64,000 bases of DNA from Cupriavidus consociatus (GCF_017814975.1 NZ_JAGIQA010000005.1:62001-126000); one strand, 5' to 3'. Shown: positions 17,897 through 26,551, counted from the stretch's first letter. Program-made: numbers and translations. The notes: generated from the letters alone by a model not told the origin.

Positions 17897-17952
17897 GTCG
17901 GGCTCCTTATTCCAGGGGCGCTGCGGATCAGTCGGGAGGTGTCGGTTTGGCG

Positions 17953-19293
17953 TCAAGCGTTCTGCGCGCCGGCCCTGATCTTGAAGCCGTCGGCATACGC
18001 CTTCGGGTCCCTGGCGGCATCCCAGACCACGCCGTCGATCAGCTTCGCGGTGCGGAAGTCGCTCTTTGGCAGCGGCACCTGCGCGGCGGCGGCGGCCTGC
18101 TTGAAGATGTCGATGCGGTTGACCTGTTTCGCCACCGCAAGGTAGTCCGGGTGGTCCTTGAGCAGGCCCCAGCGCTTGTGCTGGGTCAGGAACCACATGC
18201 CGTCAGACAGGAACGGGTAGTTGGCGCTGCCGTCCTGGTAGAACTTCATCGCATCGGGGTCGTCCCAGGTCTTGCCCAGCCCGTTGTTGTAGCGGCCGAG
18301 CATGCGGTCCAGGATGATGTCCATGTCGGTGTTGACGTAGGACTTGGCTGCGATGGTCTCGGCGGTCTTGCGGCGGTTGGAGGCCGACGCGTCGATGAAC
18401 TTCGATGCTTCCAGCACCGCCGCCACCATCGCGCGCGCGGTATTGGGGTACTTCTGCACGAATTCCGCAGTGGTGCCGAGCGTCTTTTCCGGATGGTTCT
18501 TCCAGATCGACTGCGTGGTCTCGGCAGTGAAGCCGATCTTGTCGGCGATGGCGCGCGCCCCCCACGGCTCGCCCACGCAGAAGCCGTCCATGTTGCCCAC
18601 GCGCATGTTGGCCACCATCTGCGGCGGCGGTACGGTGATGGCCTTGGCGTCCTGCATCGGGTTGATGCCGTTGGCCGCGAGCCAGTAGTACAGCCACATC
18701 GCGTGCGTGCCGGTGGGGAAGGTCTGCGCAAAGGTGTAGTCGCGCTTTTCCCTGGCCATCAGCGCCTTCAGGCTGGCGCCGTCGCGCACGCCTTTTTCGG
18801 CCAGCTTAGACGACAGCGTGATGGCCTGGCCGTTGTGGTTCAGGCTCATCAGCACCGCCATGTCTTTTTTGGGACCGCCGATGCCGAGCTGCACGCCGTA
18901 GACCAGGCCGTACAGCACGTGCGCGGCGTCGAGCTCGCCATTGACCAGCTTGTCGCGCACGCCGGCCCACGAGGCCTCCTTGGTCGGCGTGATCTTGATG
19001 CCGTATTTCTTGTCGAGGCCGAGCGTGGACGCCATGACCACTGAAGCGCAGTCGGTCAGCGGGATGAAGCCGATGCGCACGTCGGTCTTCTCCGGAGCGT
19101 CCGAGCCCGCCGCCCACGCCCCGGCGCGCACCAGCGGATCGACCAGCGTCATCACGCTGGCGCCGGCGATGGTCGCCAGTGCGCGGCGGCGGCCGCTGCT
19201 GGCCGGCACCGCGTCGGCTGCGGCCGCCGAGGCGGCTTCAGAAGCGTTCACCGCCGCGTGCAGCGGCTTGGCAATCCTGAGGCGAGAGGGCAT
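17953..19293 (-). CDS. nrtA: Nitrate ABC transporter, substrate-binding protein (NrtA/NasF type)
   Basis: 446 residues from ATG 19293, after a GGAG. A long N-region, then GRRRALATIAGASVMTLVDPL (about 33-53) resembles a Tat signal (RRR, moderate hydrophobicity). The mature part carries the nitrate-binding family core: IGFIPLTDCA, MVANMRVGNMDGFCVGEPW and GTTAEFVQKYPN. It supplies nitrate to nrtB/nrtD. NasS, the cytosolic nitrate sensor partner of NasT, is homologous to this protein; the export signal argues for a transporter subunit. Expression is probably controlled by the leader just upstream. Confidence 0.92.
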   Translation of the reverse strand: MPSRLRIAKPLHAAVNASEAASAAAADAVPASSGRRRALATIAGASVMTLVDPLVRAGAWAAGSDAPEKTDVRIGFIPLTDCASVVMASTLGLDKKYGIKITPTKEASWAGVRDKLVNGELDAAHVLYGLVYGVQLGIGGPKKDMAVLMSLNHNGQAITLSSKLAEKGVRDGASLKALMAREKRDYTFAQTFPTGTHAMWLYYWLAANGINPMQDAKAITVPPPQMVANMRVGNMDGFCVGEPWGARAIADKIGFTAETTQSIWKNHPEKTLGTTAEFVQKYPNTARAMVAAVLEASKFIDASASNRRKTAETIAAKSYVNTDMDIILDRMLGRYNNGLGKTWDDPDAMKFYQDGSANYPFLSDGMWFLTQHKRWGLLKDHPDYLAVAKQVNRIDIFKQAAAAAQVPLPKSDFRTAKLIDGVVWDAARDPKAYADGFKIRAGAQNA

Positions 19294-19307
19294 TGCGAAA
19301 CTCCAAG

Positions 19308-19366
19308 AAAAAAGCGTCCCCGTCCGCGGCCGGCTTCGCCAGAAGTCCGGTACGGTGCAGGGACGC
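19308..19366 (-). terminator. Leader terminator of the nrtABD operon (attenuator)
   Basis: Read on the minus strand, GCGTCCC (19366-19360) pairs with GGGACGC (19320-19314), followed by six T (19313-19308). The loop holds an inner hairpin (CCGGACTTC / GAAGCCGG with one bulged A). It ends 15 nt before the nrtA ATG, next to the GGAG, so transcription must read through it to express nrtA. The first arm overlaps the third hexaloop hairpin, making the two structures exclusive. Confidence 0.75.
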
Positions 19367-19438
19367 CGTTGTCCATGGCGTGACGCAGCCTGCGTTGGCT
19401 GTGTCCGCCCAAATTGTGATCGGCCGCCGTTGGCCGAT
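19361..19438 (-). ncRNA. ANTAR-type two/three-hexaloop leader RNA controlling nrtABD
   Basis: Minus-strand RNA with three tandem hairpins, each capped by a hexaloop with A at position 1 and G at position 4, the known ANTAR target. Hairpin 1: ATCGGCC-AACGGC-GGCCGAT (19438-19419), perfect 7-bp stem. Hairpin 2: AGCC-AACGCA-GGCT (19400-19387), extended to 9 pairs with one mismatch (19405-19382). Hairpin 3: GGAC-AACGGC-GTCC (19374-19361), overlapping the terminator's first arm. NasT, encoded just upstream, is the obvious ligand. Sequence pattern is seen; binding is inferred. Confidence 0.8.
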
Positions 19439-19449
19439 GTTTGCATACC

Positions 19450-19464
19450 GCAAGGCGTGTGCCA
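19450..19464 (-). promoter_or_regulatory. Sigma-54 promoter of nrtABD
   Basis: Minus strand TGGCACACGCCTTGC matches the -24/-12 consensus TGGCAC-N5-TTGC, with GG and GC exactly 10 bp apart. Counting 12 bp past the GC puts +1 at 19438, the first base of hexaloop hairpin 1. A weak NtrC-like dyad lies about 185 bp further upstream (19615-19631, 9 of 12 positions). The rest of 19465-19676 shows nothing else. Confidence 0.75.
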
Positions 19465-19676
19465 GCCTGTGCAGTGCAGCATTTCGGGGCGAATCGTGCC
19501 GGTGGAGGTGACGCATCGAGACGAAATGAGCAGGCGCGGTGCGTGCGCCGGCTGCGCTGCCGCATCGCGGGGCAGCGCCGGGGACAGCCGTGCGTCAAGG
19601 ATTCGCTTTGGGGCGGCGCCAGTATCGTGCATTGCACCAGCCGCGGGCTGTCGTGCCCCGCGGCTGGCAGGGGCGC

Positions 19677-20312
19677 TCAGCCCATGACGTCGATCACGCG
19701 CTGGGCGGCATCGACCAGCTTCAGGCCGCGCTCCATCGCCATGCTGCGCAGGCGCTTGTAGGCCTCGTCCTCGCTGATGCCGCGCGCCTGCATCAGCAGG
19801 CCCTTGGCGCGCTCGACCACCTTGCGCTCGGCCAGCTTGAGGCGGGTGGCGTCGAGCTCGGCGCGCAGCTGCTGGTCCAGTTCGAAGCGGGCGTAGGCGA
19901 CGTCGAGCACGGTCTTGACGCGCTCGGCGCGCAGGCCGTCGACGATATAGGCGGTGATGCCGGCCGACAGCGCGGCCTTGATGCGCTGGCTGTCATCGTT
20001 GTCGGTGAACAGCACGATGGGCCGCGGCGCATGCTGGGTCGAGACGCAGACGTGCTCGATGGTGTCACGCGCGGCCGACTCCGAGGCGATGATCAGCATA
20101 TCGGGCTGGGTGGCGGTGATCACGTCCGGCAAGTGCAGGTCGGCATCGACGATCCGGATCTCGCTGAAGCCGGCGCTGACCAGCCCGTTGCGGATGGTCT
20201 CGACGTTAAGCGGATTGGCGTCAAGGGGATCGCGCACCAGCAGGATACGCAGCGTCCGTCCGGCGGTGGGTGCTGGCGTCGATGGCGATGGGGGCGGATG
20301 GCGTCGGGTCAT
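19677..20312 (-). CDS. nasT: ANTAR-domain antitermination regulator NasT
   Basis: 211 residues. An N-terminal receiver-like domain (about 20-135), a linking coiled coil (about 136-160) and the C-terminal three-helix ANTAR RNA-binding domain ([30 protein letters not shown]). The place of the phosphoacceptor Asp holds Ala76 (LIIASES), and the usual acidic pair in strand 1 reads RDP, so it is a pseudo-receiver and probably not phosphorylated. It should bind the hexaloop leader 240 bp downstream and let polymerase pass the terminator before nrtA. No nasS is adjacent. ATG 20312 was chosen. Confidence 0.9.
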   Translation of the reverse strand: MTRRHPPPSPSTPAPTAGRTLRILLVRDPLDANPLNVETIRNGLVSAGFSEIRIVDADLHLPDVITATQPDMLIIASESAARDTIEHVCVSTQHAPRPIVLFTDNDDSQRIKAALSAGITAYIVDGLRAERVKTVLDVAYARFELDQQLRAELDATRLKLAERKVVERAKGLLMQARGISEDEAYKRLRSMAMERGLKLVDAAQRVIDVMG

Positions 20313-20556
20313 GGCTTCATTCTGTTGCAGTGCGCCATGCAAGATTCGCGCCGGGTGCGGGGCGGTCCACGTCGCACTGCCATGGTGCAGTGTGGTCGCA
20401 GGCCCGCCTGGATTCATTGTATGCCGTCGTACGCAGCCCACCGCGTGCGGTGTATCCTGTTGCCCTGCCGCGCCGGGGGCGTCTGCTGGCGACGCCGCGA
20501 TGCACATCCTCGCATCCCGTGCCGCGGAACCGATCAGAAAAATTCTGGAGAGATGC

Positions 20557-21258
20557 ATGACCGAATTCGTGTTCGCCCCGCCGGCCCCTGTTGGCGTGCC
20601 GGTGCGGGGCAGCGACGCTAGCTTCCCGGTCCGCCGCGTGTACTGCGTCGGCCGCAACTATGCAGCCCATGCCCGCGAAATGGGCTCGGACCCCGACCGC
20701 GAGCCGCCGTTCTTCTTCTGCAAGCCGTCCGACGCGGTCAGCTACGTCGCCGACGGCACCGAAGGCACGTTCCCGTACCCGCCGGGCACCAGCAATTGCC
20801 ACTATGAAGTGGAACTGGTGGTGGCGATCGGCACGGGCGGGCGCGATATCCCGGTGCAAAGCGCGGCGCAGCACGTGTTCGGCTACGCCGTGGGCCTGGA
20901 CATGACGCGCCGCGACCTGCAGAACGAATCCAAGAAGACCGGCCGCCCCTGGGAAACCGGCAAGGCCTTCGACAAGTCGGCGCCGATCGGCCCGATCGTG
21001 CCGGTCTCGGCCATCGGCCACCCGCAGAAGGGCGAAGTGACGCTCTCGGTCAACGGCGTGGAAAAGCAGCGCGGCGACCTGTCCGACCTGATCTGGTCGG
21101 TGCCGGAGATGGTGTCGTACCTGTCGAAACTGTTCGAACTGCAGCCGGGCGACCTGATCTTCAGCGGCACGCCAGAAGGCGTGGGCCCGGTGGTCAAGGG
21201 CGACGTCATGCAGTGCCACGTCGGCGGCGTGGGTGACCTCACCATCAAGGTAGTCTGA
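20557..21258 (+). CDS. Fumarylacetoacetate hydrolase family protein
   Basis: 233 residues with the FAH fold: [15 protein letters not shown], metal ligands in [12 protein letters not shown] (Glu84, Glu86), [15 protein letters not shown] (Asp115), and the C-terminal [10 protein letters not shown]. Short single-domain members are acylpyruvases or fumarylpyruvate hydrolases. Next to maiA (4 bp gap), the likely role is fumarylpyruvate hydrolysis in a gentisate-type pathway, with the neighbour acting as maleylpyruvate isomerase; tyrosine breakdown is the alternative. The ribosome-binding site is GGAGAG. Confidence 0.85.
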   Translation: MTEFVFAPPAPVGVPVRGSDASFPVRRVYCVGRNYAAHAREMGSDPDREPPFFFCKPSDAVSYVADGTEGTFPYPPGTSNCHYEVELVVAIGTGGRDIPVQSAAQHVFGYAVGLDMTRRDLQNESKKTGRPWETGKAFDKSAPIGPIVPVSAIGHPQKGEVTLSVNGVEKQRGDLSDLIWSVPEMVSYLSKLFELQPGDLIFSGTPEGVGPVVKGDVMQCHVGGVGDLTIKVV

Positions 21259-21262
21259 TCCG

Positions 21263-21910
21263 ATGCTCAAGCTTTACAGCTACTTCCGCAGCTCGGCCTC
21301 GTTCCGCGTGCGCATCGCGCTGGAACTGAAGGGGCTGCCGTACGAATACGTGCCAGTGCATTTGCTCAAGGACGGCGGCCAGCAGCTCAAGCCCGAGTTC
21401 CGCGCGGTGAACCCGGACGGCCTGGTGCCGGCGCTCGCCGACCACGGCAACGTGCTGCAGCAATCGCTCGCCATCGTTGAATACCTGGATGAAGTCCATC
21501 CCGAGCCGAAGCTGCTGCCCGGCACGGCGCTGGACCGCGCCTATGTGCGCGGGCTGGCCCAGGAAATCGCGTGCGAGATCCATCCACTGAACAACCTGCG
21601 CGTGCTGAAATACCTGAAGCACAAGGTGGGCGTGACCGACGAGGTCAAGGACGCGTGGTACCGCCACTGGATCGAACTGGGCTTCGAGTCGCTGCAGGCC
21701 AACCTGGCGCGCAGCGGCAAGGCGGGGCGCTTCTGCCTTGGCGATACGCCGACGCTGGCCGATATCTGCCTGGTGCCGCAGGTGTTCAACGCGCAGCGCT
21801 TCAATGTCGACGTGAGCCGTTATCCGGCGATCGCGAAAATCTATGAGGCGTGCATGGAGATGGAGGCATTCCAGAAGGCGGAGCCCAAGTCGCAGCCGGA
21901 CGCGGAATAG
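21263..21910 (+). CDS. maiA: Maleylacetoacetate (maleylpyruvate) isomerase, zeta-class GST
   Basis: 215 residues. Zeta glutathione transferase signature SSASFRVRIALELKGLPYE near the N-terminus (the SSCxWRVRIAL-type motif with Ala-Ser in place of Cys-x), then QQSLAIVEYLDE for glutathione binding, and the all-helical C-terminal domain with LGDTPTLADICLVPQV. It isomerises maleylacetoacetate or maleylpyruvate to the fumaryl form using glutathione, directly feeding the preceding hydrolase. The two genes are clearly one operon. Confidence 0.9.
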   Translation: MLKLYSYFRSSASFRVRIALELKGLPYEYVPVHLLKDGGQQLKPEFRAVNPDGLVPALADHGNVLQQSLAIVEYLDEVHPEPKLLPGTALDRAYVRGLAQEIACEIHPLNNLRVLKYLKHKVGVTDEVKDAWYRHWIELGFESLQANLARSGKAGRFCLGDTPTLADICLVPQVFNAQRFNVDVSRYPAIAKIYEACMEMEAFQKAEPKSQPDAE

Positions 21911-21934
21911 GACGTTTATCTGCTGGGGTTTGCT

Positions 21935-21975
21935 CCCCTCTCCCGCTCGCGGGAGAGGGGCCGGGGGTGAGGGCG
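21935..21975 (+). repeat. REP-like palindrome, copy 1
   Basis: CCCCTCTCCCGC (21935-21946), TC, GCGGGAGAGGGG (21949-21960), followed by CCGGGGGTGAGGG. This composition is typical of dispersed intergenic REP elements. It lies just after maiA and may also stabilise or end the mRNA. Confidence 0.7.
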
Positions 21976-22045
21976 GGAGCATCATTGGCTGACGTCCTCG
22001 GGGCTAAAACCGAAGGCTTCGCTTGCTGTGATACCCAGCTAGCCC

Positions 22046-22083
22046 ACCCCTCACCCCAACCCTCTCCCCATGAGGGGAGAGGG
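22046..22083 (-). repeat. REP-like palindrome, copy 2, inverted
   Basis: CCCTCTCCCC (22060-22069), ATGA, GGGGAGAGGG (22074-22083), preceded by CCCCTCACCCCAA. Its reverse complement follows the same pattern as copy 1 (palindrome, then GGGGTGAGGGG), so the two form a head-to-head pair about 85 bp apart between maiA and ftsY. Confidence 0.7.
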
Positions 22084-22165
22084 AGAACATCTTGCTTGGG
22101 CGTGTTCGGGCGGCTTGAGAGCACCCCAAACCGTTGGCTTTGGTTCGGGTTAGGGTGTGGTAGGG

Positions 22166-23296
22166 TCAGCCCAGCAGCGCTTCAGCGAACTCCTCCGCCT
22201 TGAACGGCTGCAGGTCCTCCACCTTCTCGCCCACGCCGATGAAGTACACCGGCACCGGGCGCTGGCGCGCGATCGCCGCCAGGATGCCGCCCTTGGCAGT
22301 CCCATCCAGCTTGGTCACGATCAGGCCGGTCAGCCCCAGCGCATCGTCGAAGGCGCGAGTCTGCTGCAGCGCGTTCTGGCCGGTATTGGCGTCGATCACC
22401 AGCAGCACCTCATGCGGCGCGGTCGGCATGGCCTTGCTGATGACGCGCTTGACCTTCTTCAGCTCCTCCATCAGGTGCAGCTGCGTCGGCAGGCGGCCGG
22501 CGGTATCGGCCATCACGATGTCGATGCCGCGCGCCTTGGCCGCATTGACCGCATCGAAGATCACCGCCGCGGGGTCGCCGCTTTCCTGCGCCACCACGGT
22601 GACATTGTTGCGCTCGCCCCAGATCGACAACTGCTCGCGCGCGGCGGCGCGGAAGGTATCGCCGGCGGCCAGCAGCACCTTCTGGTCGTAGCGCTGGAAG
22701 TGCTTGCACAGCTTGCCGATGCTGGTGGTCTTGCCGGCGCCGTTGACGCCGGCGATCATCATCACCAGCGGCTGCTCGCGGCCCAGCGCCATGGTCTTTT
22801 CCAGCGGGCGCAGCAGGTCGGTCAGCAGTGTCTTGAGCGCGGCCTTGACGCCATCGGCCGATTCGATGCGCTCGGACCTGACCCGCTTGCGGAGCTCGGC
22901 CAGCAGATATTCGGTGGCTTCCACGCCGGCATCTGCCATCAGCAGCGCGGTCTCCAGCTCCTCGAACAGCGCCTCGTCGACCTTGACGCCGACGAACAGC
23001 GTGCCGATGTTGCGGCTGGTCTTGGACAGGCCAGTGCGCAGCCGGTGCATCCATCCCTGCCGGGCTTCGGCGCTGGTGGCGGGCGGAGGAACCAGTTCAA
23101 GCGTTTCGATGGCGGGGGCCGGTGCGGACGCCACGGGGGCTGACGCCGGGGGCGGCACCTGGGCGGGAACCGGTGTCGGCGTCGGGACCGGAACGGAGGC
23201 GGGGACCGGGGCAGGCGCGGGGGTGGGCGCGGGCGCCGGGGCCGGCGTCTCGACGGACGCGGGCTCGGCCTTGCGCTTCTTCCAGAAACTAAACAT
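22166..23296 (-). CDS. ftsY: Signal recognition particle receptor FtsY
   Basis: 376 residues. A short basic start (MFSFWKKRKAE), an Ala/Pro/Val-rich acidic-poor linker to about residue 72, then the NG domain: N helices, G1 [15 protein letters not shown]2/G3 DTAGRLPTQ, G4 TKLDGTAKGG and the closing GVGEKVEDLQPF. The GTPase docks SRP-ribosome complexes at the membrane. The long repetitive A-domain (PAP, PVP repeats) is a low-complexity linker, common in this group. It is divergent from the M16 gene pair. Confidence 0.95.
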   Translation of the reverse strand: MFSFWKKRKAEPASVETPAPAPAPTPAPAPVPASVPVPTPTPVPAQVPPPASAPVASAPAPAIETLELVPPPATSAEARQGWMHRLRTGLSKTSRNIGTLFVGVKVDEALFEELETALLMADAGVEATEYLLAELRKRVRSERIESADGVKAALKTLLTDLLRPLEKTMALGREQPLVMMIAGVNGAGKTTSIGKLCKHFQRYDQKVLLAAGDTFRAAAREQLSIWGERNNVTVVAQESGDPAAVIFDAVNAAKARGIDIVMADTAGRLPTQLHLMEELKKVKRVISKAMPTAPHEVLLVIDANTGQNALQQTRAFDDALGLTGLIVTKLDGTAKGGILAAIARQRPVPVYFIGVGEKVEDLQPFKAEEFAEALLG

Positions 23297-23433
23297 TGGG
23301 GAATGGAGTCAATACCGGGGCCGATACCCTGGTGGCACATTGCCGGCAGGCGACCGGTTAATAATCAAGGGCTTACGCTGACATCGCGAAGGTCGGGGAG
23401 AACCCGTTGTGGTCCCGGCCGGCGATTGCGTAT

Positions 23434-23458
23434 AGTTCGCTACATCAGTTCGCTACAT
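23434..23458. repeat. 12-bp direct repeat between ftsY and the M16 genes
   Basis: AGTTCGCTACAT occurs twice, at 23434-23445 and 23447-23458, a 13-bp period, in the divergent intergenic region (23297-23523). It could be a paired regulator site or a small duplication. Confidence 0.5.
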
Positions 23459-23523
23459 GGCTGATCCGCGCGCGCGTGCTGCCCGCGCGGATCGATCGGC
23501 AAAATTCTAGCAGACGGGGTCGC

Positions 23524-25062
23524 ATGAACCATTGCGCTGTCCTGACCGCGGCGGGCGCCGAAGGTGCTCAAGCACGCATCCAACGGCACTGCCAGCCTAC
23601 CTCCTCAACATTTCCGGCCGGCGCCGGGCTCCTGGTACGGTGCATCGTGCCAGCGTTGCTGCTCGGCCTGCTGCCCTGGTCGTCGCCGGCCGGCGCGCAA
23701 GGGGTGGTTGGATCGCCGATGCCTTCCGCGCAGACCGCGCCCGCCGGCGCCACCGCGCATGGCACTACCGAATACCGGCTCTCCAACGGCCTGCGGCTGA
23801 TCGTCAAGGAAGACCACCGGGCGCCCACGGTGGCGCACCAGATCTGGTACCGCGTCGGCGGCATCGACGAGGTCAGCGGCACCACGGGCGTGGCTCACAT
23901 GCTCGAGCACATGATGTTCAAGGGCACGCCCAAGGTCGGCGTGGGCGAATTTTCCAAGCAGGTGGCGGCACTGGGCGGGCGCGAGAACGCCTTGACCAAC
24001 CGCGACTTCACCATGTACTACCAGCAGATCGGCAAGCAGTACCTGCCGAAGATGATGGAGCTGGAGGCCGACCGCATGGCCAACCTCATCATCAAAAAAG
24101 ACGAGTTCGACCGCGAGATGAAGGTAGTGATGGAAGAGCGCCGCCTGCGCACAGACGACTCCTCCCGCGGCACCGTCTATGAGCAACTGCTCGCCACGGT
24201 CTATACCGCAGCGGCGTACCGCCACCCGGTGATCGGCTGGATGGACGACCTGGTCAATATGCGCGTCGAGGACGTCAAGGATTGGTACCGCCAGTGGTAC
24301 GTGCCGAACAACGCGATGGTGATCGTCACCGGCGACGTCAAGGCCGAGGAAGTGCGCGCACTCGCCGAGCGCTACTACGGCAAGCTCAAGCCGCGCACGC
24401 TGCCGCTGCGCAAGGATCAGGAAGAGCCGGAGCAGAAGGGCATCAAGCGCATCTGGGTCAAGGCCCCGGCCGAGAACCAGTACATGGTGATGGCATACAA
24501 GGTGCCGCGGCTGCGCGATGTCGAGAAGGACGTCGACCCCTACGCGCTGGAAGTCCTGGCGGCCGTGCTCAACGGCTACGACAATGCCCGCCTGACACGC
24601 GAGCTGGTGCGCGAGCAGCGACTGGCCGACGATGTCAACGTCGGCTACGACAGCATCAACCGCGGCGAGTCGCTGTTCGTCCTCGACGGCACGCCGGCGA
24701 CCGGCCACAGCACCGAAGAGATCGAGCGCTCGCTGCGCGCCGAGATCCAGCGCATCGCCAGGGAAGGGGTCTCGCCGGAAGAGCTCAAGCGGGTCAAGGC
24801 GCAGGTGGTGGCCGGGCAGATCTACAAGCGCGATTCGGTGTTCGGGCAAGGCATGGAGATCGGCGTATCAGAGGTTTCTGATATCTCGTGGCGCCAGATC
24901 GACCGTATGCTCGACAAGATCAAGGCCGTCACGCCGGCGCAGGTGCAGGCCGTCGCCTCGAAATATTTCAACGACGACAACCTGACCGTGGCCACACTGC
25001 TGCCGCAGCCGATCGATCCGAACAAGCCCAAGACCCAGGCCCCGTCGGGCCTGCGCCACTGA
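23524..25062 (+). CDS. M16 zinc metallopeptidase, catalytic subunit
   Basis: 512 residues from ATG 23524. A signal peptide with hydrophobic core 38-52 and cleavage near AGAQG (about 60) makes it periplasmic. The inverted zinc motif H125-M-L-E128-H129 is followed 75 residues later by the third ligand Glu204, within VVMEERRLR, as in insulinase/processing peptidases. The second half-domain ends near 500. With the next gene it probably forms a heterodimer that degrades peptides. The frame is open further upstream to 23407, but nothing there resembles the family. Confidence 0.88.
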   Translation: MNHCAVLTAAGAEGAQARIQRHCQPTSSTFPAGAGLLVRCIVPALLLGLLPWSSPAGAQGVVGSPMPSAQTAPAGATAHGTTEYRLSNGLRLIVKEDHRAPTVAHQIWYRVGGIDEVSGTTGVAHMLEHMMFKGTPKVGVGEFSKQVAALGGRENALTNRDFTMYYQQIGKQYLPKMMELEADRMANLIIKKDEFDREMKVVMEERRLRTDDSSRGTVYEQLLATVYTAAAYRHPVIGWMDDLVNMRVEDVKDWYRQWYVPNNAMVIVTGDVKAEEVRALAERYYGKLKPRTLPLRKDQEEPEQKGIKRIWVKAPAENQYMVMAYKVPRLRDVEKDVDPYALEVLAAVLNGYDNARLTRELVREQRLADDVNVGYDSINRGESLFVLDGTPATGHSTEEIERSLRAEIQRIAREGVSPEELKRVKAQVVAGQIYKRDSVFGQGMEIGVSEVSDISWRQIDRMLDKIKAVTPAQVQAVASKYFNDDNLTVATLLPQPIDPNKPKTQAPSGLRH

Positions 25063-25065
25063 GGA

Positions 25066-26463
25066 ATGACGATGTCCCAGTCTGCCACTTCATTCAACGC
25101 GCGGCCACGCACGCTGCGCGCGCTGGCCGGCGCGGCGCTCGGCTCCGCCATGCTGCTGGCCGCGCAGCTGGCCCAGGCCGCGATCCCGATCGAGCACTGG
25201 ACTGCGTCCACCGGCGCGCGCGTGTACTTTGTCCACAGCCCGTCTATCCCCATGCTCGACGTCAATATCGACTTCGATGCCGGCAGCCGCTATGACCCGC
25301 CCGGCAAGGCAGGGCTGGCGACACTGACGGCGGCGCTGCTGGACAAGGGCGCGGCCGCGCAGGACGGCCAGCCGGCGCGCGACGAGGCGCAGATCGCCGA
25401 CGCCTTTGCCGATACCGGCGCGGCGTTCGGCGGCGCGGCGGGCGGCGACCGCGGCGGCATCGGCCTGCGCACGCTGACCGCGCAACCCGAGCTGGACCAG
25501 TCGGTGGCGCTGGCCGCGCAACTGATCAAGGCGCCGACCTACCCGGACGCCGTGGTCGGGCGCGAGAAGCAGCGCCTGATCACCGCCATCCGCGAGGCCG
25601 ACACCAAGCCGGGCGTGATCGCCGACAAGGCGCTGGCCAGGGCCATGTACCCGGACCATCCCTACGGCATCGCCGCCACGCCGGAGAGCGTGCAGTCGAT
25701 CACGCGCGATGACATTGCCAGATTCTGGCGCGACAACTACGGCGCGCAGCGCGCGGTGGTGACGCTGATCGGCGCGATCGACCGCAAGCAGGCCGAAACC
25801 CTTGCCGAACGGCTGACGAGCGGGCTGCCGCAGGGCAGTGCCGCCCCGGCGCTGCCTCAGGTCAAGCTCAACATCCCGGCCAGCGAGCAGCGCCTGCCGC
25901 ATCCGGCGCAGCAATCGAGCGTGGCCATCGGCCAGCCGTCGATCGCGCGCGGCGATCCTGACTATTTCGCGCTGCTGGTGGGCAACTACGTGCTTGGCGG
26001 CGGCGGCTTCAGCTCGCGCCTGACCGATGAGGTGCGCGAGAAGCGCGGCCTGACCTACGGCGTCGACAGCTATTTCGCGCCATCGAAGCAGCCGGGGCCG
26101 TTCGGCATCAGCCTGCAGACCAAGAAAGCGCAGACCGACGAGGCGCTGGCGCTGGTGCGCCAGGTGCTGGCGCGCTTTGTTGCCGAAGGGCCGAGCGACA
26201 AGGAACTGCGCGCGGCCAAGGACAACCTGATCAACGGCTTCCCGCTGCGCATCGACAACAACCGCAAGCTGCTGACAAACGTTGCCAATATCGGCTGGTA
26301 CGGACTGCCGCTGGACTACCTGGACACCTGGACCGCGCAGGTCCGCAAGGTCACGCGCGAGCAGGTCAGGGCAGCCTTCCAGCGCCATGTGCGCCCGGAC
26401 GGCATGGCCACGGTAATTGTCGGCGGCCCGGTCGGCAGCACGCCGACAGCGTCACGGCAGTGA
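25066..26463 (+). CDS. M16 peptidase-like protein, non-catalytic partner
   Basis: 465 residues, starting 3 bp after the previous stop. Signal peptide to about residue 39 (AQA). It has the M16 fold, but the zinc motif position reads AGLATLTAALL, so HxxEH is missing and it cannot be a zinc protease by itself. The C-terminal half retains the R/Y substrate-binding pair in EVREKRGLTYGV. Such pairs of active and inactive M16 chains form the working enzyme in other bacteria. The MTM start allows an alternative ATG two codons in. Confidence 0.85.
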   Translation: MTMSQSATSFNARPRTLRALAGAALGSAMLLAAQLAQAAIPIEHWTASTGARVYFVHSPSIPMLDVNIDFDAGSRYDPPGKAGLATLTAALLDKGAAAQDGQPARDEAQIADAFADTGAAFGGAAGGDRGGIGLRTLTAQPELDQSVALAAQLIKAPTYPDAVVGREKQRLITAIREADTKPGVIADKALARAMYPDHPYGIAATPESVQSITRDDIARFWRDNYGAQRAVVTLIGAIDRKQAETLAERLTSGLPQGSAAPALPQVKLNIPASEQRLPHPAQQSSVAIGQPSIARGDPDYFALLVGNYVLGGGGFSSRLTDEVREKRGLTYGVDSYFAPSKQPGPFGISLQTKKAQTDEALALVRQVLARFVAEGPSDKELRAAKDNLINGFPLRIDNNRKLLTNVANIGWYGLPLDYLDTWTAQVRKVTREQVRAAFQRHVRPDGMATVIVGGPVGSTPTASRQ

Positions 26464-26551
26464 TGCAGGCGCCGCACGGCGAGGGGCGGCATATGCGCGC
26501 CGCCCCTCGCGCGGCTGCGGCGAACCGTCTCGCAGGCTCTACAATCACGGG

